In this document: positions 8,036-16,213 of the stretch, in pieces
Layout of the letters: the number at the start of each line of letters is the position of its first letter
Numbering within the stretch: position 1 is the first letter of the stretch
Assembly (NCBI GenBank): GCA_965249005.1
Contig: CBDFLD010000013.1
Coordinates: 124,001-188,000, forward strand
Source: CBDFLD01 sp965249005
GTDB taxonomy: Bacteria; Acidobacteriota; UBA6911
Length of the DNA: 64,000 nt
Direction: 5' to 3'
The notes under the pieces: generated by a model
The model's input: the letters and a program-made list of their open reading frames with translations, nothing else
What the model was told of the DNA's origin: nothing
Databases searched by the model: none
Program-made: the position numbers and the translations under genes

Positions 8036-9054
8036 TACACCATCTCGTAGCGTTGACGGGCAATGTCAAGCACGGCATTGATGAGTTGACTGTAGCTCAT
8101 GCCAACGGCTCGAGCCGCCTTAGGAAAACATGAATTATGATCAACTTGAGGAAGGATGCCAGGCAGGGGGTTGAGTTCAATGATATGAGGTCGATCGTCG
8201 GCGTCCAGGCGAACGTCGATACGGCACCAGTCACGACATCGCAGTATCCGGTAGGCCTCGAGACAGACCCGCTCGATTTCTTCTTGAAGTTGCGGCGTCA
8301 AATCCGCAGGACAGGCAAAGATTTCTAGAGGATTGGAGTGAGTGTCCCAAATCCATTTGGCCTCGTACGAGTAGATCGGATTTACACCCTTTGGAAGTGA
8401 GTCGAAGCGGAGCTCAACAATTGGAAGTACTCGTGCGTCTTTGCCGTTTCCGAGAATGGCAATCGTGAATTCTCTTCCGGCGAGAAACTCTTCGACCAGC
8501 GCGGGCTCCTTGTAGGTATCCAGCACCCACGAAATCCTTTCTTGCATTTCCCGTTTCGTGGCTACCACCGAGTTGTTGTGAATTCCGATGCTGGATCCTT
8601 CGTGAAGAGGCTTCACCATCAGCGGGTAGCGCAGCGTATTGAACGACAAATCCTTCTCGCCGACGACGCGGAATGGGGCCGTGGGTAGTCCGTGAAATGC
8701 CAAAATTTCCTTGGCTCTTGCTTTGTCCAGGCAAAGATTCAAGGTCAACGGGTCACTGGCGGTATAGGGGATGGAAAGATACTCGAGGATCGAAGGAATA
8801 TGTCCCTCTCGGCACGGACCAAACTCGCCCTCGGCGATATTGAAAACCATGTCCGGTTGAAATTCACGGAGACGATCAAATGCTTCTTCCCTCGCATCGA
8901 CCAATACGACTTCATGCCGTTCCGAAAGCGCGTCCCGAACTGCCTCGATCGTTTCCTCATCGTCCCACTCGGCTACAGACTCTCCAGGGCGGTCCGAGCA
9001 ATTTGGTGCCTGTGCAGTTTCAGGTCGTAAATTGTAGGTTAATCCAACTCGCAT
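8035..9054 (-). CDS. ATP-grasp ligase, D-Ala-D-Ala ligase-like (first of tandem pair)
   Basis: This 339-residue ATP-grasp protein is paralogous to its neighbour but clearly diverged. Ddl-like features are MVFNIAEGEFGPCREGHIPS, RYPLMVKPLHEGSSIGIH for nucleotide binding, DWCRIDVRLD, and IIELNPLPG near the C-terminus. I take the ATG at 9054; an in-frame TTG lies at 9066, and ttgagtgg before the ATG is only a weak ribosome site. It is the first gene of the operon and follows a good sigma-70 promoter by about 20 bases. Two sequential ligations by the two enzymes would make a modified di- or tripeptide; this is inference from the pairing. Confidence 0.8.
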   Translation of the reverse strand: MRVGLTYNLRPETAQAPNCSDRPGESVAEWDDEETIEAVRDALSERHEVVLVDAREEAFDRLREFQPDMVFNIAEGEFGPCREGHIPSILEYLSIPYTASDPLTLNLCLDKARAKEILAFHGLPTAPFRVVGEKDLSFNTLRYPLMVKPLHEGSSIGIHNNSVVATKREMQERISWVLDTYKEPALVEEFLAGREFTIAILGNGKDARVLPIVELRFDSLPKGVNPIYSYEAKWIWDTHSNPLEIFACPADLTPQLQEEIERVCLEAYRILRCRDWCRIDVRLDADDRPHIIELNPLPGILPQVDHNSCFPKAARAVGMSYSQLINAVLDIARQRYEMV

Positions 9055-9078
9055 CCACTCAACCAATTTTTTTTCTTT

Positions 9079-9107
9079 TTTTTATGTGAATCGCCAGTAC
9101 TTGTCAA
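9079..9107 (-). promoter_or_regulatory. Sigma-70 promoter of the ligase-GNAT-kamA-kds operon
   Basis: On the minus strand a perfect -35 TTGACA (9102-9107) is followed after 17 bases by TAAAAA (9079-9084). The first gene starts about 25 bases further on. An A-rich run (T-rich on plus) lies between the -10 and the start codon. No other comparable promoter was noticed before kdsB, so this one may feed the Kdo genes too. Confidence 0.6.
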
Positions 9108-9339
9108 GGTTTATTTGGGATGGCCACACCATATAATGGGTCGACAATCAAAGCGAACACCAAATCTTGTGTAGGAGGGGGAGCCACACACCGTGGATTA
9201 GCCAAAGCAACTTTTGGACCAATGTCGCTCAAAATCGGCGCTAACTGGTCCCTGTCCATCGCCCCAACTCACCGTTTCGCACCCCCGCTGCCCAAGAAAT
9301 CAAGTATAATGTCAATTCTCGGATGCGTCCCATCGTGCC

Positions 9340-9894
9340 ATGAAAACATCAGCCCCGAACCCAGATCGAAACCAGTGGATCGTCGTATCGATGATAGTGA
9401 TCTCGGCCGCAACGGTACTCCTTGTTGCTTGCGCTCCTGTCTTGACGGCGGCGAGCCAACCATTGGCTTCCGGACTTTTGTATCTTTTCTTTGCGCCACT
9501 CTGCCACCAGTTGCCCGAGCGGTGTTTTTCTTTGCTGGGTTTTCCATTGGCCGTTTGCCAGCGCTGCTTCGGCATCTACCTTGGTCTGTTCCTTGGTTCA
9601 CTGTCGCACCTGTTCCGTGCCCCGAAGTTTCTCCGAACGATCAGCGATAGGACCTGGATCATCCTCGCGGCTCTTCCGCTGGTGCTGGACGTTGGCTTGG
9701 CAGCTGCTCTCATCGCTTCCAGTACGCCCTGGACTCGCCTCGTAACTGGACTCATCTTCGGCGCCATGCTTGCGGCGATTCTCCTTCCTGCACTCGTGCA
9801 GTTCGTGAGGGACACACCCTGGCACAACGGCTCGCCTGATACACGAAATATTCATCGCGTTGTTCAACAAGGAGGCTCGCCCCATGAATCCTGA
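9340..9894 (+). CDS. DUF2085 family membrane protein
   Basis: This 184-residue protein has the conserved DUF2085 cysteine/histidine pattern FFAPLCHQLPERCF followed by VCQRCFGIYLG. About four hydrophobic segments are present, around residues 14-50, 70-90, 105-125 and 133-150. The family is membrane-embedded and of unknown function, and the Cys/His set could bind a metal or a haem-like group (inference). No clear Shine-Dalgarno precedes the ATG. Its end overlaps the next gene by 11 bases. It is divergent from the ligase/kamA operon. Confidence 0.85.
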   Translation: MKTSAPNPDRNQWIVVSMIVISAATVLLVACAPVLTAASQPLASGLLYLFFAPLCHQLPERCFSLLGFPLAVCQRCFGIYLGLFLGSLSHLFRAPKFLRTISDRTWIILAALPLVLDVGLAAALIASSTPWTRLVTGLIFGAMLAAILLPALVQFVRDTPWHNGSPDTRNIHRVVQQGGSPHES

Positions 9895-10450
9895 CGGCAT
9901 GCCTAAGCCCGCCCTTATTGGAGGTGTTCTCCTGGGGATTCTCTCCGCAGTTCCCGTGCTCAATTTGGCAAATTGCCTATGCTGCGCTTGGGTCGTGGGC
10001 GGAGGCGTTCTTTCCGCCCACTTGTATGTGAAGAACAGCTCTATCCGGGTATCGCTGGGCAGCGGCGTGGCGCTTGGCATGCTCACTGGTGCTATTGGCG
10101 CAATCGTGAATACTCTATTCAATATTCCCTTCCAGATCGTGCTTCAGCGACTGGGCAGCGGTTTTGGAGAGCCCATGCGCGAGATTCTGGATCAAGTGCC
10201 GAACCTCCCTTCCGAGACGCGTCAGGTTTTGGAAGATGCATTCAATTCGAGCGGAGGCATTGGCGTTCCGCTGATCATTCTCAGTGGCTTCTTCCTGTTG
10301 GTGATCTATAGTTTCATGGGAATGCTTGGTGGAGCCGTTGGAGTCGCTCTCTTTGAACAACGGCGACCCGGTGAGGAAAGCGATCCCACCTTGCGCCAGA
10401 CTCCTTATCCGCCCCCGCCTCCTCCTCCAACAGATCCACCTTCCGAATAA
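9884..10450 (+). CDS. Small multi-pass membrane protein of unknown function
   Basis: The 188-residue frame starts at an ATG with an excellent AAGGAGG eight bases upstream (9869-9875). It has three or four hydrophobic helices: an N-terminal pair around a CLCCAW cysteine cluster, one near residues 60-75 and one near 125-150. A proline-rich cytosolic tail holds eight prolines in a row near the end. Gly-rich helices resemble small DUF4199/permease-like proteins, but I do not recognise a family. It overlaps the DUF2085 gene and converges on the GrdB-like gene with a 9-base gap. Confidence 0.75.
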   Translation: MNPDGMPKPALIGGVLLGILSAVPVLNLANCLCCAWVVGGGVLSAHLYVKNSSIRVSLGSGVALGMLTGAIGAIVNTLFNIPFQIVLQRLGSGFGEPMREILDQVPNLPSETRQVLEDAFNSSGGIGVPLIILSGFFLLVIYSFMGMLGGAVGVALFEQRRPGEESDPTLRQTPYPPPPPPPTDPPSE

Positions 10451-10459
10451 TCCGAGGGT

Positions 10460-11353
10460 TCAATCCCACACCCAATCATAGGGAAGTGCCACAAGTTCTC
10501 CCGGTTTCTCGAGACGATGGAACAAATCCAATGTGTCTCGCAGAATTCTTGTTTGCATACTGGCGTCCATCGCAGCGCCAAAAGGGTTACCCAAGGGAAA
10601 ACGCAGGGCAGCCGCCCGTGGAACCTGCAGTTGGTAGGTAATGTCTTGGCAAACCGTCACGCCCACGGTTGGAATACCAGCCGCCTCCACCTCTCGCTGT
10701 ATCATGGCGGCAGACTGATGACTGAGCGGACACCCACCACTTACCAGTACGGCATCAACTTCCGCGAGTTTGAGTTTCGGAATGATCTCTTTTCTTACCG
10801 TTTGAACGGTTCGATCAACTTCAGGAACATAACCCATCATGCTGAACATCGTACTGCAAAACTCCCCCACGAAACCTTCCTGCTCCAGCTCCATCAAGCG
10901 GGTCATGGGAGCAACACAGTTGATGTCTTCGTCCGCATCGGAGTGATCGTAATGTGCGTGGGCAATCCTTAGATCATCGGGATGGGAGTCCACTGGAATC
11001 TCGCGGAACGAAGCATCGCCTCGATCACGAAAACGCATCTTGCGTAACTCGGCGGACACAACGCCAGGGGACGTGGTGAAGGGCTTTTGACCGTGCAGGT
11101 GAACTCCCCCAAGCGTGACCAGCGCAACTTTGGACTTGGAAAGCTCCTGAATGGGCAAAGTGAACGGAAATCCGTCGACCGGTTCTACCTGCCATCCTGG
11201 GTGCTCGGCCTGTATGTGCCGAATCCAGCTATAGCCCTCTCTTAAAGACTCTAGTGACTGCGAAACCAAAGGAGCCGAATCGTCCATATTCTCGAGATCA
11301 TCATCCTCGATCTTGCGAAGACCGGACGGTCGTGCCTCCTCCCTCTCCCTCAT
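10460..11353 (-). CDS. Glycine/sarcosine/betaine reductase component B-like protein, Cys form
   Basis: This 297-residue protein resembles the selenoprotein B (GrdB/PrdB) family: LVTLGGVHLHGQKPF, an AHAHYDHSDADEDIN segment, and DAVLVSGGCPLSHQS in the region where GrdB carries Sec. Here the residue is Cys (TGT codon), with no in-frame TGA. No GrdA, GrdC-E or thioredoxin genes are adjacent, so a glycine reductase complex is unlikely. Stand-alone members are common in non-fermenting bacteria and their role is not established. GAGGAG lies well placed before the ATG. Confidence 0.8.
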   Translation of the reverse strand: MREREEARPSGLRKIEDDDLENMDDSAPLVSQSLESLREGYSWIRHIQAEHPGWQVEPVDGFPFTLPIQELSKSKVALVTLGGVHLHGQKPFTTSPGVVSAELRKMRFRDRGDASFREIPVDSHPDDLRIAHAHYDHSDADEDINCVAPMTRLMELEQEGFVGEFCSTMFSMMGYVPEVDRTVQTVRKEIIPKLKLAEVDAVLVSGGCPLSHQSAAMIQREVEAAGIPTVGVTVCQDITYQLQVPRAAALRFPLGNPFGAAMDASMQTRILRDTLDLFHRLEKPGELVALPYDWVWD

Positions 11354-11616
11354 TGAAATCTCCTCAAGTGTTGTTTGAAGCGGACGGCACTCCCGCGACT
11401 ATCTTCAAGTGTGGCCTTGATCCGGGATCGCGAACGCAACCTGGCTCTGCGCGACTCGAAAACAGGGCTGCTTAGAACCAATGAACACACGATCACAGGA
11501 GTCGGGGATGCCTCGATCAAAGATTTGATATTGGGCCGATAAAATCGAAGTGAGACGTCTCATTTTGAAGCCAACAAGCTTTGGGTATACTGAAACAGGT
11601 TCCAATGAAAATGCAA

Positions 11617-12519
11617 TCAAAAAAGTTGGGTTGGCCCGTTCTGCGGGACAACCCAAGTTTCCCTCTCGATCTGAATGGTTGTATGCTCGATCTCGTACTT
11701 CTCCTTCAAGACGTTGCTCAGATCTGAGAGAATTGTTGTAGCATCCAGTTCCCGCTCGACTACCACGTGGCAACTCATCGCCGGCATTGCCGAAGTGATC
11801 GACCAAACGTGGAGATCGTGGATTGACACGACACCTTCGACACCCCCAAGGTCCCGAAGCATACTTGACACATTCAAGTTCCTCGGAGTGCCTTCTAGCA
11901 GAACGTCGACGCTCTCGCGCAAGAGATGCCACGAGCTGTACAGAACAAGCAGGGCAACAAGCATCGAGATAATCGGATCGGCGAGGTACCATTGCCAAAA
12001 GAACATGATCACGCCGGCGGCAATGGCACCTATCGAGCCGAGAGTATCCGCAATCACGTGGAGAAAAGCCGCTCTGATGTTTAGGCTTCCTTGCTGCGCA
12101 GGATAAAGAATCCGGGCGGTGATCAGATTCGCGACCAACCCCAGGGAAGCAACTGTCAGCATGAGGCCACTCTGGACCTTCGGGGGAGACAGGAGCCTCT
12201 CATACGCTTCCATTCCAATGTAGACGGCAACCACCGCCAGGAAGAGGCCATTGACAAGGGCAGCAAGAATCTCTGCGCGACGGTAGCCATAGGTCTTTTG
12301 TTCTGTCGGTGGAAGAGACGAGATCTGAAGCGCGAACAAACTAAGCGCCAACGCCCCCATGTCCGAGAGCATATGTCCGGCATCGGCAAGAAGGGCCAGG
12401 CTGTTTGTCAGAAACCCCGAGACGAGCTCGACCAAACACCAGGTTCCCGTGATCGCCAGCGCGTATGCGAGGGTACGCTTTCCAGCTTGCTTGCCGTGGT
12501 ATCCGTCACCGTGGGTCAT
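11617..12519 (-). CDS. Cation diffusion facilitator (CzcD/ZitB-like metal exporter)
   Basis: The CDF family is recognised by six membrane segments with paired metal-site motifs LLADAGHMLSD (helix 2) and HVIADTLGS (helix 5), plus a C-terminal cytosolic domain containing HDLHVWSI. These HxxxD-type sites favour Zn or Cd/Co over Mn/Fe. I take the ATG at 12519 (MTHGDGYHGK, 300 residues), because the longer frame adds a Cys-rich stretch without family match. The His near the N-terminus could be part of a short metal-sensing segment. No metalloregulator is adjacent. Confidence 0.92.
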   Translation of the reverse strand: MTHGDGYHGKQAGKRTLAYALAITGTWCLVELVSGFLTNSLALLADAGHMLSDMGALALSLFALQISSLPPTEQKTYGYRRAEILAALVNGLFLAVVAVYIGMEAYERLLSPPKVQSGLMLTVASLGLVANLITARILYPAQQGSLNIRAAFLHVIADTLGSIGAIAAGVIMFFWQWYLADPIISMLVALLVLYSSWHLLRESVDVLLEGTPRNLNVSSMLRDLGGVEGVVSIHDLHVWSITSAMPAMSCHVVVERELDATTILSDLSNVLKEKYEIEHTTIQIERETWVVPQNGPTQLF

Positions 12520-12906
12520 GAGACAAAACCCAGATTCCCCTGCCCGGTGGTCGGAGCGACGCAAGAAACAAAGACAGGGAACACAATGGGATCGATCAGA
12601 GAAGCACAACGTTTCGGGCAGTGCCGGGCTCTATGCGACAATCCGAAAAGGCTCACAGTTCCGAACAACGAAGCGATTAACTAAGATGATGCACCCCTGA
12701 GAAACAAAGCAGGCAGTGCCACACGCCGGCGCATCCAGCAGGCCAGGCCGTTTTTTGAATCATGCGGTGTTTCGGTTCTGCAAACGCTCTGGATCGGCAC
12801 CGATCGTGCGCGCCGAGAGAATTAGCACAAACGCACAATCGACACAATGTCAAACGGAGCTTGCTGGCTGAAAAAGAGCGGAATCTTATCGTCTTTCTTT
12901 CCAGCT
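12520..12906. other. Gene-free interval between the CDF gene and priA
   Basis: No supported gene is present. On the minus strand TTGACA occurs at 12847-12852 region but lacks a good -10 at the normal spacing, so a CDF promoter is only possible. A short T-run at 12751-12756 lies near a GC-rich segment but no strong stem was seen. Open frames here are short and lack family features. Confidence 0.4.
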
Positions 12907-15423
12907 CTACAGAAGAGAAAGCGGATCGACGAGAATTTGAACACCCTTTAGTGGCACCTTCTGTTGTAAGAGATCATCCAACAAGCCGTGCAGCAGCGGG
13001 GCCGCGTCCACGCGAGGTGGTACCTTGATCAATATCTGGAACCGGTACTTGCCACGGATTCTCTCCAACGGGGCGGTGGCGGGCCCTAGAATCTTTAGCT
13101 CACCGGCACCTTCTAAATTCATCCTCTGAGTTTTCATCTGCTGTGCAATCTTCTGTCCGATCCGGTTCCCTCTTCGCTCGTCGCTGTCGCTAATCAGGAT
13201 TTGAACCAACTTTCTGAAGGGAGGAAACTGCATCAGCCTCCGATACTCGAGCTCGTGCTCGAAGAAACCTTGGTAATCCTCACTCTTTGCAAAGCGAAGC
13301 GCGTAGTGATTTGGATGAAAGGACTGTATCACCACGGCACCCGGTCTGTGCCCTCTTCCCGCGCGTCCGCCGACCTGAGCCAAGAGCTGGAATGTCCGCT
13401 CCGCTGACCGAAAGTCAGGAAAGGCAAGACCGGCATCGGCATTCAATACCCCCACAAGCGTTACGTTGGGAAAATCATGGCCTTTTGCCAGCATCTGGGT
13501 TCCTACGAGTAGATCGAGCTTACCCTGAGAGAACTCTAACAATATCTCGCGGAGTGTCCCGCGGCGTCGCGTAGAGTCCCTGTCCACTCGAGCGATTCTC
13601 GCGTGAGGAATGGCTGCTCGAAGTATCTCTTCCAGCTGCTCGGTTCCAACACCCTTATAATGAACGTACTCCCCATCGCAGCTCTCGCAGCGTGACGGGG
13701 GCGGCGACTCGATTCCGCAATAGTGACAAAGCAACCGTCCGCGGCTCCGATGGTAGATCATTGCGATACTGCAATTGCCACAGGTAAACACGTGTCCACA
13801 ACTTCGACATAGAATAGCTCGAGCGTAACCCCTCCTATTCAGCAGCACAATGGATTGCTCGCCCCGCCCCAGTCGCTCGTTCAAGGATTGTTGAAGCCGT
13901 GTAGAAAGAACAGTAGGGCCGTGCCGACGAAATTCCGTGGCCATGTCGACAATCTCGACCTTGGGCAGCGGACGGGACTCTACCCTTTCGGTGAGACGCA
14001 CATGGCCGGTGTCCCCACTCGTTCGAGAAGCGTAAAATGTTTCGATCGAAGGCGTTGCCGAACCCATCACGAGAAGCCCGTCGGCGAGTTTGACTCGCTG
14101 CCATGCAACTTCTCTTGCGTGGTAGTAAGGAGCTTCTTCTTGCTTGTATGAAGAGTCCTGCTCCTCGTCGAGCACAATGAGTCGCAGTCCTTTCAAAGGA
14201 GCGAATACTGCCGATCGTGTCCCCACGACGACAGAGACGGATCCCATTCGTATCCGGTTCCACTGATCGTATCTTTCTCCATCGGACATCCCACTGTGCA
14301 TCACGGCGACCCTGCCCGGGAACCGTGATACGACAAGACGGCTCAACAAGGGAGTTAGCCCAATTTCAGGCACGAGAAAAAGTGCGCTCCCACCGGATCG
14401 AGTGGCCTCCGAGATCAAGCGAAGATAGACTTCTGTCTTTCCACTTCCAGTAACGCCATGCAGCAGATACCGCCGGGCCTCCGCGTCTTTCAAGGCCGAG
14501 GAGAGCTGAGCGAAAACAACTTGCTGCTGGTCAGTCAGAGTAACAACTACGGCCTTTTCGGGCTGGGTCAACTCCCTAGGTTGCCTTGGTTGTCGACGAA
14601 GGGTAATCTCCACCAGGCCCTTTTTTTCGAGGCCTCGCGCGGTCTGGTGAGAAACTGTCACGACTCGCAGTACTTCCTGCAACTGCGCCCAGTGTCTGTT
14701 AGACAGCAGGTACTCATACAGCGTCTTTTGCTTCGGCGAGAGTGTTTCCACCTGACCAGAAACCGAATCGAGCGCCCGAATCGCCAGCTGCTTCTTCTCC
14801 GAGACCCGAGGTTGACTTCGCTCGTACTGGCGGTGCACCCACCCTTCTTGCAGCAGCCGATGAACCTTCTTGCCAACGTCGCGAATGCCTGCTCGGGCCA
14901 AGACCTGCTTCGGATTCAGGTTGTCGGATGCGAGCAACAAATCGAGAATTTTGTATTCGTATGGACGCAGGTTCACAGGGCGAAGCCCTCCCGTCAACAA
15001 GGCCTTGGCCTTGGGACTGAGACGAAAGACCTCAGCCTCGGTAACATGCATACCCGCCGGGAGCATCGCGAAAAGAACTTCGCCGGGGCCGCTCAAGTAT
15101 CGATCCGAGATCCACAGTGCGGTCTGGATCAGCTCGGGGGAAATGAGAGGTTCTACGTCCAAGACATCCCGGATGGGGCGGAGTCGGTACTCTCCATCGA
15201 AAGCGTGGGTCAGCGCGACAACCAAGCCTGTAACGACCGTTCGGCCAAACGGAACCAGCACCCGCACGCCGGGCACCAGACGAGGCAGGAATCGTTCGGG
15301 CACCTGATAGTGAAACGTCTTGCGGACACCTAGCGGCACGGCAACCTGAACCAACATGGAATCCGCGGCGCTGAGAACGGCTGTCTTTTCTGAGGATGGA
15401 TCGCGCTCGTCGCTATGAGCCAC
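12907..15423 (-). CDS. priA: Primosomal replication restart helicase PriA
   Basis: This superfamily 2 helicase of 838 residues, slightly longer than E. coli PriA, restarts stalled replication forks. The N-terminal 3'-DNA-binding domain has VPLGVRKTFHYQVPE. Walker A is GVTGSGKTEVYLR and the DEAD-type box is LDEEQDSSYKQEE. The zinc-binding insertion shows CRSCGHVFTCGNC, CHYCG and CESC pairs. GTQMLAKGHDFPNVTLVGV and a late GRAGR motif follow. The frame opens with GTG at 15423; an ATG at 15357 (MLVQVAVPLG) would match the usual PriA start. It follows udg by 37 bases. Confidence 0.97.
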   Translation of the reverse strand: MAHSDERDPSSEKTAVLSAADSMLVQVAVPLGVRKTFHYQVPERFLPRLVPGVRVLVPFGRTVVTGLVVALTHAFDGEYRLRPIRDVLDVEPLISPELIQTALWISDRYLSGPGEVLFAMLPAGMHVTEAEVFRLSPKAKALLTGGLRPVNLRPYEYKILDLLLASDNLNPKQVLARAGIRDVGKKVHRLLQEGWVHRQYERSQPRVSEKKQLAIRALDSVSGQVETLSPKQKTLYEYLLSNRHWAQLQEVLRVVTVSHQTARGLEKKGLVEITLRRQPRQPRELTQPEKAVVVTLTDQQQVVFAQLSSALKDAEARRYLLHGVTGSGKTEVYLRLISEATRSGGSALFLVPEIGLTPLLSRLVVSRFPGRVAVMHSGMSDGERYDQWNRIRMGSVSVVVGTRSAVFAPLKGLRLIVLDEEQDSSYKQEEAPYYHAREVAWQRVKLADGLLVMGSATPSIETFYASRTSGDTGHVRLTERVESRPLPKVEIVDMATEFRRHGPTVLSTRLQQSLNERLGRGEQSIVLLNRRGYARAILCRSCGHVFTCGNCSIAMIYHRSRGRLLCHYCGIESPPPSRCESCDGEYVHYKGVGTEQLEEILRAAIPHARIARVDRDSTRRRGTLREILLEFSQGKLDLLVGTQMLAKGHDFPNVTLVGVLNADAGLAFPDFRSAERTFQLLAQVGGRAGRGHRPGAVVIQSFHPNHYALRFAKSEDYQGFFEHELEYRRLMQFPPFRKLVQILISDSDERRGNRIGQKIAQQMKTQRMNLEGAGELKILGPATAPLERIRGKYRFQILIKVPPRVDAAPLLHGLLDDLLQQKVPLKGVQILVDPLSLL

Positions 15424-15460
15424 TGAATGGAGAATCAGTCAAAATGGTTTATCAGGGTTC

Positions 15461-16213
15461 TCAAGAGGAGGCCTGGCTCAGCAAGTCACGCACCTTTTGA
15501 ATATCTTCCCAGACCTTTCGCTTCTCGTTGGGATTTCGCAATAGATATGCCGGATGAAATGTTGCCATGAGCTTCGCACCCCGATATTCAATGAACTGGC
15601 CCCGCAACTTGGATATCGGCATTTTAGTTTTCAACAGTGTCTGTGCGCTGAAAGAACCCAGCGCGCACACGACCTTGGGCTGTACCGCTGCAATCTGCCG
15701 CAGGAGAAACGGCTGACACGCCGCAATTTCCTCCCCTTCAGGATTGCGGTTCCCCGGAGGGCGGCATTTCAAGATGTTGCAGATATACACCTCCTCCCGT
15801 TTTATCCCGATTGCCTCGATGATGCGAGTGAGTAGACGACCCGCACGACCAACGAAGGGAAGACCTTGAGCATCTTCATCTGCGCCCGGAGCTTCACCGA
15901 CGAACATCAGGTCTGCGTTTGGGTCTCCGGAACCAAAAACGATATGACTTCGCGTTGGTGCAAGTTTGCATCTTTGGCAATCGCCAAGATCATCACGGAT
16001 CGCTTCGAGTGTTTCCGACTTCGGCGGAACGTCAAACATAGATCGAGTCTCTGGAGTGAAAACGGATTCTATCTTGGAGGCGGCGCGGGTACCTGTCTTT
16101 GACGGTGCGTGTCGCTTCGTGAGCGCTCCTGTTCTCGCCCAAGCAACTCCAAGTTCACGGTACAGTGCCAGATGATCGAGAATCTCTTTGCCTAACTCTT
16201 GAAAAGCTGTCAT
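15461..16213 (-). CDS. Family 4 uracil-DNA glycosylase (iron-sulfur type)
   Basis: The catalytic region runs from about residue 75 of 250. Motif 1, VGEAPGADEDAQGLPFVGRAG, is the family 4 uracil-pocket loop. The late motif TFHPAYLLRN gives the conserved His. Cysteines DCQRC, ICNILKC and AACQP match the four [4Fe-4S] ligands of family 4 enzymes. The first 70 residues are variable and seem to be a linker. It removes uracil from DNA after cytosine deamination. The start overlaps the era stop by 4 bases (ATGA), placing it in the yicC-to-priA operon. Confidence 0.93.
   Translation of the reverse strand: MTAFQELGKEILDHLALYRELGVAWARTGALTKRHAPSKTGTRAASKIESVFTPETRSMFDVPPKSETLEAIRDDLGDCQRCKLAPTRSHIVFGSGDPNADLMFVGEAPGADEDAQGLPFVGRAGRLLTRIIEAIGIKREEVYICNILKCRPPGNRNPEGEEIAACQPFLLRQIAAVQPKVVCALGSFSAQTLLKTKMPISKLRGQFIEYRGAKLMATFHPAYLLRNPNEKRKVWEDIQKVRDLLSQASS

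Noticed and set aside
10700..10750. Possible selenocysteine codon in the GrdB-like gene
   Set aside because: The codon at the Sec position is TGT (Cys) and there is no in-frame TGA in the gene.
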